In this document: piece by piece, positions 52,858-61,958 of the stretch
Numbering within the stretch: the first letter of the stretch is position 1
Layout: each line of letters opens with the position of its first letter
DNA from: Agarilytica sp045430285
GTDB taxonomy: Bacteria; Pseudomonadota; Gammaproteobacteria; Pseudomonadales; Cellvibrionaceae
Direction: 5' to 3'
DNA: 64,000 bases
NCBI GenBank assembly: GCA_045430285.1
Contig: JAILXV010000001.1
Coordinates: 62,001-126,000 of the forward strand
Position numbers and translations under genes: made by a program
Notes under the pieces: generated by a model
Databases searched by the model: none
The model's input: only the letters and a program-made list of their open reading frames with translations
What the model was told of the DNA's origin: nothing

Positions 52858-54182
52858 TGGAACCCGCTCTTGACCGATCGTGCGATGGATTTGAATTTGG
52901 TGGGGTCGTATTTATCTTCTGACTCTAGCGCATTGAAGAGCTTGTCGAGTAGGGACTGGTACTGATCGAATTGATTCAGTGAAATGGTAAATCCCTCGAT
53001 CGTATAAAATGCTTGTTCTGCCACGATGTAATCACGATATTCGCCTACTGAAGACTGTTCCAGCAGTTTCGCACGTAGTTGTTTGACCTGCGTCTTCGTG
53101 AAACTGTCATTACGTAATTTTTTTTCTAAGGTAGCGATAGTGCTACGCAGGGTGTTAAGTGCCTGTGTCAGTTCTGTGGGGGACTTTTGTGATGACTTAT
53201 TAAGGCTAATGATTCCGTCGCGTAAAGGTGGGTAAAGATTGGGGTAAACGATTGATGTAAATTCTCGTAGCATCACAAAATTAGCGAGGTTAAGCCGCAC
53301 TGCCCCAGGGGCGATATTTCCTGAGCTGCGCGTTTCGTACCATCTCTTATTCGACATATTATGATGGCAGGAATGACAGTCGTAAAACGTCAGCTCAGGG
53401 AAAAACGAATGCTCGGTGACTAAAAAGGTTTCCATTAAATCTATATTCTTTTTGACGGCTGCAAGCTGCCCAACAGCCCACATAGTGAATCCACTGAACT
53501 CACCTTTACGTGAGCGGTAGTCGTTATCAATTTTATAGTGTGCCGGCTGGTTCGCGGTAAAACTTTCGAGTTCAAAAACAAGTCTGGGGTGGCCGGCCCC
53601 CATAATTTTATGCGTGACGAGTTTATTCTTATGGCCTAGGTGGCAGGAAAGGCATAACGCCGCGCGTGCGAAACCGTCTTCTGTGGGGTACATGTTTTTT
53701 GCCAAATTATCGGCGTGGGTTACGCCTTCTTCAGTATGGCTTTCTAACCAATTTTCAGCGCCGCCGTGGCAGGCTTCACACCCGACGCCATCTTCCAATT
53801 TAAACTCTTCGCCGTATTGACTGCGTTTAATATTGTCGGCATGGCAGTCGAGACAGATATCCGATTTATGCGCAGGTGCCGATAATCCTAAATTAGATGC
53901 AATACGTTTGGATTCAGAAGAGAGGAGAGTTTTGTAAGCGCTCGCGTGACGATCTTCAGTCACCCAGGTCTTATACTCATTTAACAGAACATTGTTGTTT
54001 GTGGCTGGCGTAGATTTTCCATGACACACGCTGCTTGCACAACTTGCTACCCCCGTATGTTTTTCGTCGCTGTATTGAGGGAGTGCGTACGCCTGCATGA
54101 AAAATCCAACTAGCGTAATGAACGCTAATGCTTGAATCGTCTGTGTTTTTTTTCTCAACATATTTACGTGCTCGTATGCCAC
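52854..54182 (-). CDS. Exported penta-haem cytochrome c
   Basis: The product has 442 residues with an N-terminal export signal (ALAFITLVGFFMQAYA). Haem sites are CASSVCH (a CX4CH form), then CLDCH, CEACH, CLSCH and CHSCH, giving five; the first one is unusual and might bind haem in a non-standard way. The first part resembles cytochrome c554-like proteins; the C-terminal half (about residues 290-442) is helical and without haem motifs. It lies 1 bp after the deca-haem gene and overlaps the PP2C gene. It probably relays electrons in the periplasm. Confidence 0.85.
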   Translation of the reverse strand: MAYEHVNMLRKKTQTIQALAFITLVGFFMQAYALPQYSDEKHTGVASCASSVCHGKSTPATNNNVLLNEYKTWVTEDRHASAYKTLLSSESKRIASNLGLSAPAHKSDICLDCHADNIKRSQYGEEFKLEDGVGCEACHGGAENWLESHTEEGVTHADNLAKNMYPTEDGFARAALCLSCHLGHKNKLVTHKIMGAGHPRLVFELESFTANQPAHYKIDNDYRSRKGEFSGFTMWAVGQLAAVKKNIDLMETFLVTEHSFFPELTFYDCHSCHHNMSNKRWYETRSSGNIAPGAVRLNLANFVMLREFTSIVYPNLYPPLRDGIISLNKSSQKSPTELTQALNTLRSTIATLEKKLRNDSFTKTQVKQLRAKLLEQSSVGEYRDYIVAEQAFYTIEGFTISLNQFDQYQSLLDKLFNALESEDKYDPTKFKSIARSVKSGFQ

Positions 54183-54183
54183 A

Positions 54184-57100
54184 TTATTTTTTTCTGTGTG
54201 TTTCTGGGGCTTGTTCTACGAACCAAGGCTGCCCATTTTTATCAAGATACATCTTTTCCATTTCTTGTTGGTTTAATGGACGAGAACCACGACGCCCGAA
54301 GACGGCGATTTGTTCACCTGTTTCATCAACACCGCGGTCGCGCTCCAATGGACGGGATAAACTCAGCATGGGTTTCTTCGAAGGATATTCCGCAATTAAC
54401 TTGGGATTGGGTTCTGGACTAAAGCCATAAAATTTCGGTTGTAATTTCGGCGATGTGAGTTGAATTACTTTTAGCCCGCCAGCGCCATCCGCGATATAGG
54501 CGAACAGTGATGCATTGGTTGTTGCGACGATAACATCTTGCGAATCGACCAACTTCCCGTCAGCGTTATAGCGCTGGAATTCTTTCATGGCTTCTGGGTT
54601 GGTGATATCAACGATCACTAATCCATCTTTCCCCGCAGCAACATAAGCATAGGTGCGCGCAAGGTGTATCTTATTCGCGTTTTGTAGCGGAATTACATTA
54701 TTTTCAATTAACTTTGGCGATTGCACATTGGTCACATCAATGACTTTTAGTCCGTCGTTATCCGTGACAAACAAATATCTAAACTGGAGGGACGTGGCCT
54801 TTGCGTTATTTAACGGAATAGACGCAATAAGTTTAGGCGCTAACGGTGTATCCATGTCGACAATCGCAAGCCCAGAGGCCGTCGTGATATAAACAATGTG
54901 ACCGCCAATCGTGATGTGCTTAGCACCATCTAATATGCCGTTTTCATTCCAGGTGAGCGCACGTTTTAAAAAGTTATTGCGGGGCTCGCCATCCGTAAAG
55001 GTATTGATATCGACGAGAATTAGCCCTTCTTTGCTATCGGTGGCAATCGCATAGTTATAAATGGGATGGAAGGGCAGCTCCTGATTCTCGATACGCATCA
55101 AGTCACCGGTATTTTTTGCCGGATTAATCGGTTGATTAGACGGCAAGGCAATACAGGTAGCATTTTTACTTTTGATATGGGCATCGTGACCCAAGGGGCT
55201 GAACGGGGCTGTAATAATACGTTGAGAAATACCTTTGTTCGCGATACCCGCAACATCGTACACTTGAATGCCGTTTTTACCTTCTGCCACATATAAGTAT
55301 TCACCACGTAGTTGTAAGCACGATGCTTTACCTGCGGAATGTTTATGGGCCTCTTTTAAAACTAAATGATTGTCTTCATGTGCTTTAAACCAGTCGGGGT
55401 AGGCATACTTGTGTAAGTAGCTACCTATGACGGCCTGGGGCTCTTCCCATTCGGTGACTTGAACGGCGGCGACTTCGCCGTCGCTACCTAGCCAGGCATT
55501 GTAGCCAACGAAATTAATAAAATTCGTTCCGTGCATTAACAGTTGTGCCATGATCGCGTTGTTATCATTTTTCTTTGATAAGTGGCAGTCGTCACAGGTT
55601 TTGGTTTCTGTTTTACGAACAGTATGCGGAAAGTGTGGGTTAAATGCCTGGGAGCTAAATCCACTTGAGGCGATAGGTGCTTGTTGAATGTAAAGCTTTT
55701 CACGGTTTGAATTCGTCGACGATAATACCAATGCAGAAGTTGAACGTGTCGGGGCGATCTTGCCGCCTTTGGCTGGGCCTCGACGACCAAGCATAAAGGC
55801 TTGGTCCCGCGCGACTTGTGGGTTGTAGGTTGCAAAATTACGAGACTCTCCGCCTTCGTAATGATGACGTTCTGTTTTTGCATTGGCTTCGATCGGAAGG
55901 TGGCAGCCGCCACAGGTTGTTGTCCACGAGGTATGGCAGGCGTAACACTCCATTTCTTCGTTGGAGTGCGCTAAATCTTCCGGCGCGACTTTTCCATCCC
56001 AACGTTGGGTCTTGGTATCTTTGGACATTAATTTTGCGCGGGCGGCTTTAGGGTTATAGCTGGTGTGGCCTTCTGTCACGCTATCTTTAACGAGGCTTAA
56101 TTCCCACTCTAATTCTGGGTCTAAAGAGGAGCGTTGGAATAATTTTCCATTTACCCATTCAAAACGACGACGTCCGTCGGGTGTACGTAATAGAGAAAGG
56201 TCTGCTCCGCCGTCTAATGCGGCTGGGCCGGAAGTGTATAGATTGGGATATTCTAATGCGGTGCCGTGGCAGTCTTTACAATCAACTTCGACGGCTAACG
56301 CCACTTCGCCATACATATGCCCGTTTCCGTGATTGTCTTGAGCGAAATGACAGTCAACGCAGTGCATTCCCACATCCACATGAATGGAGGACATGTGTAC
56401 CGCTTTCTCAAATTTTTTGGGGTCATCATCTTCAACTACCTTTCCTGCATCATCGAGTAGGTTACCTTTGCGGTCGCGTTTAAATATCGCGCGGAAGTTC
56501 CAGCCGTGGCCGTGGTAATCCGCGAACTGTGTGTCTTCCATTTTATCGTTGTTGTCCCACACGGATTTTAGGAATTTAACGTCGGCCCATTTACCGCGTG
56601 GTGCCGCGCCTTCTGGGTTACGATCGTTTACTTTTCGTATTTTTTCATCAGAAGGGTATTGCTGTTCCTCTGGCCACATTTTGGGTGCATCTGATTCGTA
56701 ATCCCACATGGTGTAGCCAAGGAAAGTATTCATAAACATATTGGGCTGATGCATGTGGCATATCATGCATTGGCTGGTGGGAATTGCGCGAGTAAAGGTG
56801 TGCTGTAAGGGGTGGCCTTTTTCTTCTTTATCGATCGTAGGGTCGTCAGTAATCGTTTGGCCGTCGTGTCCGTATTTGGCATAGGGGCCGGAATGACGTG
56901 GGTCACGGTCGTTCGCGTATACCACATGGCAGGATGCGCAGCCAGAATGCCGGTAATCACCAGGTTGGTCGTTGGTGCCGATAAACCAGGTAAAGGGATC
57001 GTTTAATCGTGTTTTTGTAATGTTGATTAAGGGAACAGAAATACGTGCGCCAGTGCCAGGCCCGCGATTGGATTGCCTGAAGTCTGGGCGGCCTGGCTCT

Positions 57101-57957
57101 TCCTGACGTTGCAGTTGGCCGAGGTTGCTGGGGATACCCGTTTCAGGAAATAAATTCGAAATGTTGCGGCCTCCGCGCTCGAAGACACGAAAAATATCAC
57201 CAGGCTTTACCGTTTCCCATGCGGGAAGAGGGTAGAGCGTGTCCACTACACCCATGGCTTTTGCTTTTTCTTTTAAATGTTCAGGGAGTAGTGGGCCTTT
57301 AATTGCGACGGCTTCACCTTCGCGATTATAGGATTCACCTAACATATAATTTTTAAATGGCAGAATACCGTTATTGTATGCTGCTCCGCCCCATAGCATG
57401 GCGCCAGTAGAGTGAAGACTGCGAATAGAGGCTTCAATCGTGGATTGATGACAGGCGCCACAGGCTTCGGTGGCGACGCGATAATCCGATGGGTTTACAA
57501 AGCGAATAAACTCAGGGCTCTCTTGGTTTAATAGTGTGTAGCTGCGTTCGGGGTTCGCGCTGCTGGGAGCATGCCAATCGTCTGGCAGCGTGGGTAATAC
57601 ATGGGCTTGGTTCATCGCGGCGATATACAGCGGATCATTTCTTTTGGCTAAATCAGGCTTGATGACCGAGTGATTGCCGCCGTGACAATCTATACATGCG
57701 AGTTTTACCGCTTTATTCGCGTGCATGGTTTTGTTGTCGTTATGGGTATGACAACTAATACATCCTGTGTTTTTTTCTTCAACTGCAGATTGACTTTGGC
57801 TTGGGGGCGCAGGCAGAGCAATGGCGTACTCGCGTTTGACCACGTGAGATTTTGAAGAAGAAATAACAGTCGCACTGATACCAGACATGAGTATCACGGT
57901 GACGATTTTTGCGAAATAAATAGTGCGCTGTCTTTTAACGTTTGTATTCACAAACAT
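54184..57957 (-). CDS. Exported deca-haem cytochrome with LVIVD beta-propeller repeats
   Basis: The product has 1257 residues with an N-terminal signal (FAKIVTVILMSGISATVIS). I count ten CxxCH sites, from CISCH near residue 60 to CDDCH near residue 795, including a close pair CYACH/CGGCH. The last 400 residues contain at least five LVIVD-type strands (YLYVAEGKNGIQVYDV, ASGLAIVDMDTPLAPKLI, NDGLKVIDVTN, KDGLVIVDITNPEAM, AGGLKVIQLTS), which should form a beta-propeller. The pairing of a multihaem domain and a propeller suggests a surface or periplasmic electron-transfer protein with a binding platform. It lies 35 bp after the barrel gene. Confidence 0.88.
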   Translation of the reverse strand: MFVNTNVKRQRTIYFAKIVTVILMSGISATVISSSKSHVVKREYAIALPAPPSQSQSAVEEKNTGCISCHTHNDNKTMHANKAVKLACIDCHGGNHSVIKPDLAKRNDPLYIAAMNQAHVLPTLPDDWHAPSSANPERSYTLLNQESPEFIRFVNPSDYRVATEACGACHQSTIEASIRSLHSTGAMLWGGAAYNNGILPFKNYMLGESYNREGEAVAIKGPLLPEHLKEKAKAMGVVDTLYPLPAWETVKPGDIFRVFERGGRNISNLFPETGIPSNLGQLQRQEEPGRPDFRQSNRGPGTGARISVPLINITKTRLNDPFTWFIGTNDQPGDYRHSGCASCHVVYANDRDPRHSGPYAKYGHDGQTITDDPTIDKEEKGHPLQHTFTRAIPTSQCMICHMHQPNMFMNTFLGYTMWDYESDAPKMWPEEQQYPSDEKIRKVNDRNPEGAAPRGKWADVKFLKSVWDNNDKMEDTQFADYHGHGWNFRAIFKRDRKGNLLDDAGKVVEDDDPKKFEKAVHMSSIHVDVGMHCVDCHFAQDNHGNGHMYGEVALAVEVDCKDCHGTALEYPNLYTSGPAALDGGADLSLLRTPDGRRRFEWVNGKLFQRSSLDPELEWELSLVKDSVTEGHTSYNPKAARAKLMSKDTKTQRWDGKVAPEDLAHSNEEMECYACHTSWTTTCGGCHLPIEANAKTERHHYEGGESRNFATYNPQVARDQAFMLGRRGPAKGGKIAPTRSTSALVLSSTNSNREKLYIQQAPIASSGFSSQAFNPHFPHTVRKTETKTCDDCHLSKKNDNNAIMAQLLMHGTNFINFVGYNAWLGSDGEVAAVQVTEWEEPQAVIGSYLHKYAYPDWFKAHEDNHLVLKEAHKHSAGKASCLQLRGEYLYVAEGKNGIQVYDVAGIANKGISQRIITAPFSPLGHDAHIKSKNATCIALPSNQPINPAKNTGDLMRIENQELPFHPIYNYAIATDSKEGLILVDINTFTDGEPRNNFLKRALTWNENGILDGAKHITIGGHIVYITTASGLAIVDMDTPLAPKLIASIPLNNAKATSLQFRYLFVTDNDGLKVIDVTNVQSPKLIENNVIPLQNANKIHLARTYAYVAAGKDGLVIVDITNPEAMKEFQRYNADGKLVDSQDVIVATTNASLFAYIADGAGGLKVIQLTSPKLQPKFYGFSPEPNPKLIAEYPSKKPMLSLSRPLERDRGVDETGEQIAVFGRRGSRPLNQQEMEKMYLDKNGQPWFVEQAPETHRKK

Positions 57958-57992
57958 AATGTCTCACCTTGAGGGTCTTTCTGTTTTTAATA

Positions 57993-59882
57993 TTAATATG
58001 AAAGAATTACATTAAATAATAAGTAATCTGAATCATTCTTTTCAAAGAGATCGTCATAACCATCTCCTGGGATCATGCGCGCATAGGATGCACGTACGAC
58101 AATATTCTGGGTCATCAACGGTCGGTATGTTAAAGATAAAGATAGATCTTGGCCGATATCTTTGTCGATGTCGCCTTGATTACGCGCGACTTCTAATACC
58201 TCTGTGGTGTCAAAATATAATTGGTTTAGATTGGCGCTCACACGCAGAGTGGGTGTTACATCCATATCCACACCCAGCCCGAACAATACGGTACCTGGAT
58301 TGGTGAAATTAGATTGCCCTTGTTCTTTGGATGAGCGTAAGGAGTTCAGTACCCCGTTACGAGAAGATAAAGCGACACGACCACCACCAATTAAGGGGGT
58401 ATTTTGACGAATCCAATAACTGGTATCACTGCCGGCAAATTGTGGGTTTTCAAAAATGGCGTCAAAACCGGTGGCTTTGTTGTCGAATGGGTCATCGTCA
58501 CCGCTGGCATATAGAAAGGAAATACGTGGGCGAATCCAATCGAAATCCATTGATAGCTCAGAGGCGAAAAATAGTGCAGAAATATCCACATTTTCTGTGA
58601 CAAATACGCCAGGCTCAATAGAGCCAAACGCATAATAAAGCGAGGTAGTAAGATTCGTGCGACCAAAATGCCCGTCGCCGCTATAGCCGAGGTAGGTGAC
58701 GTCGTAATTACGTGGGACTTCGCGACCAAGAGACGCGGGTCGAGCGATAAAGCCGTTGTTATCGAAGTAAAATTGGTCCTGTTCTTCGTTGATGTTGTGC
58801 GTAATTGAAAACTGTGAAAAAAAGCCTTTTATAAAAAGGTCTTGCCAGTAGAGGTTGGCTGTCAATACATAATCATCGCGTATGGGTTCGCTCGTATCGT
58901 TCAGGCCACTGTTAGTGTCTTTTTCCATGCGTTGAAAAAAAGCGAGGTTGTATTGGAATATATTGTTGTCGCGTGTGCCGAATAGGCGTATGCCCAGTTG
59001 GTTGTCTTGAAAGAGAAACCCGCGAAAATCTGAGCTGAAAGGCTGAATGCCCACTCGTAAACTATCGAAGTCGTAACGGTCAGAGACATTGCGTAAATGA
59101 ATGTCTGCAAATGCGGCTTGTAAGCCCACATGATTGTCAGAGCGGGTTTCGCCTCGTGCGGGGTCAACGTTAACGCCTTGAATTTCATCTAGCTCTACAC
59201 GGTTCACGTTAAATACGGGTGTTATCCGAAACTCATAGTCCGGCGGTCTAAATACGGTGTCGCCTTTGTAAAGCACGAATTCTGTTGCGAGGTTTTGGTT
59301 TAATATGGTTTGTTTGTTCGCGCCAAAAACATCTATGCGACCGGCGTCAATGGTTGAGCTTGCTCCTACCGGTGTCGGGATTTCGCGGGTTTCATAAACG
59401 GAATCAGAAATTACGCCAAGATTAAAAAACCAGTCTTTTGCAAAAACGGGTTTATCGCCTTTCAAAATATTACGATTGTACGGATCGAACCAGCGATCTT
59501 TATAGCCAAGGGAATCCACTATGCGCCAACGATCGGGGATAGGGACGGAGGCAACGTAATCCTCAAGTTTTGGGCGAGGGAGTGTCGATGCTTTATTCCT
59601 TTTGCGTTCGGGGGTTTTGTTTGCGGTACGTTGTTGTGACGTTTGTTGTGATTTGCGTTGTGGTTTCGTGGGCGCAGCATTTTGTTGTGTGGTGCTTGGT
59701 TGTATGCAATCTTTGGTTGGGGTAGTTTCCTGTCCGAGTCGCCGTCTTTTTGAACTTGTCTTTTGGGTAGCCGCCTCGGCTTCCGCGCAAGCGTCATTGG
59801 CGATAGCGTGGGAAGAAGAAAGCGCCGTGATTAATGCCCCAGAAAATAAAAAAGTTACAGACAATGATGTTAATATTCTCAT
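57993..59882 (-). CDS. Outer-membrane beta-barrel protein of the cytochrome cluster
   Basis: The product has 629 residues. A signal peptide (VTFLFSGALITALSSSHAIA) is followed by a low-complexity basic linker rich in Gln, Thr and Lys (about residues 35-105, containing SKRRRLG), then a region of alternating beta strands ending in LLFNVILSY, with the terminal aromatic residue of barrels. I do not recognise the family. Its place between genes for multihaem proteins suggests a porin-like sheath for electron transfer across the outer membrane (compare MtrB) or an uptake channel; this is inference, and no MtrB signature such as an N-terminal CXXC is present. Confidence 0.72.
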   Translation of the reverse strand: MRILTSLSVTFLFSGALITALSSSHAIANDACAEAEAATQKTSSKRRRLGQETTPTKDCIQPSTTQQNAAPTKPQRKSQQTSQQRTANKTPERKRNKASTLPRPKLEDYVASVPIPDRWRIVDSLGYKDRWFDPYNRNILKGDKPVFAKDWFFNLGVISDSVYETREIPTPVGASSTIDAGRIDVFGANKQTILNQNLATEFVLYKGDTVFRPPDYEFRITPVFNVNRVELDEIQGVNVDPARGETRSDNHVGLQAAFADIHLRNVSDRYDFDSLRVGIQPFSSDFRGFLFQDNQLGIRLFGTRDNNIFQYNLAFFQRMEKDTNSGLNDTSEPIRDDYVLTANLYWQDLFIKGFFSQFSITHNINEEQDQFYFDNNGFIARPASLGREVPRNYDVTYLGYSGDGHFGRTNLTTSLYYAFGSIEPGVFVTENVDISALFFASELSMDFDWIRPRISFLYASGDDDPFDNKATGFDAIFENPQFAGSDTSYWIRQNTPLIGGGRVALSSRNGVLNSLRSSKEQGQSNFTNPGTVLFGLGVDMDVTPTLRVSANLNQLYFDTTEVLEVARNQGDIDKDIGQDLSLSLTYRPLMTQNIVVRASYARMIPGDGYDDLFEKNDSDYLLFNVILSY

Positions 59883-59885
59883 CTC

Positions 59886-61958
59886 TTACTTCCCTCCACA
59901 CACGTTGTCTTCATCGGAATCGAGAAAGGGGGATTGCGGGCATTGAATAAAGCGTAGCCGCACCCCTTGAGGCGAAAGGTTATCTGCACGGAGGGCGGCG
60001 GGTGCGTTATTAATTGTGCCGCCTAAACGAATACCCGCGTTATGCACGCCTAAAAATCCGATCATGTCATCTTGGTCGACTCCGTCACCTGAAACCCCAA
60101 TACCACCAACAAGTGTGTTGCCGCGATAAATGGGCACACTGCCAGGAAAAATTTGTGAACCGTTTGCCAGTTGATTCGTGGTGCCGCTCGCACCAAAACT
60201 TAAACCTTCTGGGTCGAAGGCAATGCCTGTGCAGCGATCGGTGGTATCGGGAATGGTATTCGCCGAAGCAACGTGTAAAACGTGTTGGATAATACCGTTG
60301 AATACAAGGTCTAATTGCAAGCCCGTGGAGAACACGCTCCAAGAACCACTGGGTTTGCTGAGTGGCCCATGTGCACGGTCAGACAATCCGTCCGGATAAA
60401 ATGGACGAGATAAGTTTCCACCTGCGCGATCTGAGAATGCATATGCACCATTCGTCAACGCGTTGGGGTCATCCACAAACGTTTGTAAGTCACTTACATA
60501 ATTACTGATATCGACGTCTTCACGTGTTTGCAATTCGAAAGCGGTGTCTGAAATATCAAAGTATGAGGCGTCTGCTTGGGCAGTTAAAAAGGTCGCTGCA
60601 CTGGCTGATGAGAAGAACGCCGCTGTACGCGCTTTCTGTAGGGACACATCCGCACCAAAAACGGGTGCGTCGCGTGACCTGACCATTCCCAATATTTCAC
60701 CATTGGTATCGACCACGGCAATATTTACGCGAGCAATGCTACTTAAAGGCTTGCGTATTTGTGCGCGAGATCGGTTGGCGATCGCGAGCGCCTCTTCAAG
60801 AATCGCTTGCACTTCAGTATCCGTTAATAATCCGTCGCTCCCTGCAATGGCCGGAAAGCGATTGTTGTCGAGAAGCGGATCAACAAATACGTGAGCATCT
60901 AATGCCGATGGGAATTCAGCGGGTGAGGCTGCGCGAATACCAGAAGCGGCTTCACCAAAGGCGAGACCTTCGCGAATGCTGCCATCACTGTAACCAAATA
61001 CAGAAATTAGACTGCCAACACTGCCGGCTATATCGGCAAATAGCGGAGCAGAATTTGGCGTGGAAGCGAGATCATTCGGCGTGACATCGCTATAGCGTAA
61101 CGTTTTACCCTCAACAGTAATGCGGTCGGCACGACGATCTCTTGGCGCGTCAAAATTAACGGTGCCGGCGATCGCAATAAGTTCGTCGAGATTGTGATCG
61201 GTATCCGAAATAATTTTATCGATGGAATACAAGCCGTCGGCGAGTACACCAATGCCGCCAACGGGCGTGCCGTTTTTATAGAGTGGCAAACCGCCGGGGT
61301 CCGCGGAAAGGCCAAGCGGGGAGCGCTTCGGCCCGTGGCTAATAAGCTCGTCGTCGATTGTAAAGTCTGAACATGATAACTGACTAAACTGCACACCGAA
61401 TAATGGTCCTGCGGGTTGATTCAGTTCGCCAGGGTTAAAATTTTCTTGAACAATTTGACTGGCGGTGCGCGTGGAAAATGCGTTGCCTTCTGATGATAGG
61501 TAAGCGCCGGTAATTGCTTTTGAAATAGCCGCTTGATCGTCGATGTTGAGATTAACACCAGCGGTGGGTAAAGCAATACCTTCTAAACCACTGTCAATTG
61601 TCGCGCTGTTATTTTCAGCGTTGGTAGCGATTAATACGCCGCGATCGACTGCATTGCCCATACGATAGACGGCCAAGATATTGCCAACTCTGTCGGATAC
61701 GGCAATGGTTGCATCGATGTTCTGTGCTTGAGCTTCTTGAATGGCTTGCGATAGGATTTGTTCGACATCTGCAATGGTGAGTCGTGTGGGGGTGTTGGCG
61801 CAGTCACCATCGCACGTGCTATTGCCGCCAGAATCATCGCCACCCGAGCAGGCGTTTAAAAAAAAGGGCAGCAGAAAAAAGGACAGTAAAAACACGCACG
61901 CCTGTTTTGGTCGATATTTTATTTTCGTTTTCATTACTCGTAAACCGGATAGTTTCAT
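59886..61958 (-). CDS. Lipoprotein with repeated GlcG/HbpS-like domains
   Basis: The product has 690 residues with a lipobox in LPFFLNACSGGDDSG (Cys near residue 37). Two GlcG/HbpS-like (PF03928) units are visible, each with a start like ADVEQILSQAIQEAQAQN (near 70) or TDTEVQAILEEALAIANRSR (near 385), a strand set ISVSDRxGxILAVYRM-like, and a later GGIGVLADGLYS or GGIGVSGDGVDQ. HbpS binds haem and iron in Streptomyces, and GlcG-like domains are found with redox or sensor systems. Here it may bind haem or a redox cofactor at the outer membrane. Starts overlap the FHA-cytochrome gene by 4 bp (ATGA); an ATG at 61934 would be an alternative. Confidence 0.78.
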   Translation of the reverse strand: MKLSGLRVMKTKIKYRPKQACVFLLSFFLLPFFLNACSGGDDSGGNSTCDGDCANTPTRLTIADVEQILSQAIQEAQAQNIDATIAVSDRVGNILAVYRMGNAVDRGVLIATNAENNSATIDSGLEGIALPTAGVNLNIDDQAAISKAITGAYLSSEGNAFSTRTASQIVQENFNPGELNQPAGPLFGVQFSQLSCSDFTIDDELISHGPKRSPLGLSADPGGLPLYKNGTPVGGIGVLADGLYSIDKIISDTDHNLDELIAIAGTVNFDAPRDRRADRITVEGKTLRYSDVTPNDLASTPNSAPLFADIAGSVGSLISVFGYSDGSIREGLAFGEAASGIRAASPAEFPSALDAHVFVDPLLDNNRFPAIAGSDGLLTDTEVQAILEEALAIANRSRAQIRKPLSSIARVNIAVVDTNGEILGMVRSRDAPVFGADVSLQKARTAAFFSSASAATFLTAQADASYFDISDTAFELQTREDVDISNYVSDLQTFVDDPNALTNGAYAFSDRAGGNLSRPFYPDGLSDRAHGPLSKPSGSWSVFSTGLQLDLVFNGIIQHVLHVASANTIPDTTDRCTGIAFDPEGLSFGASGTTNQLANGSQIFPGSVPIYRGNTLVGGIGVSGDGVDQDDMIGFLGVHNAGIRLGGTINNAPAALRADNLSPQGVRLRFIQCPQSPFLDSDEDNVCGGK

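Noticed and set aside
59602..59946. A 114-codon plus-strand frame opposite the barrel gene
   Set aside because: It mirrors the low-complexity linker and signal region of the barrel protein; Cys/Val-rich composition is a by-product of the opposite strand.
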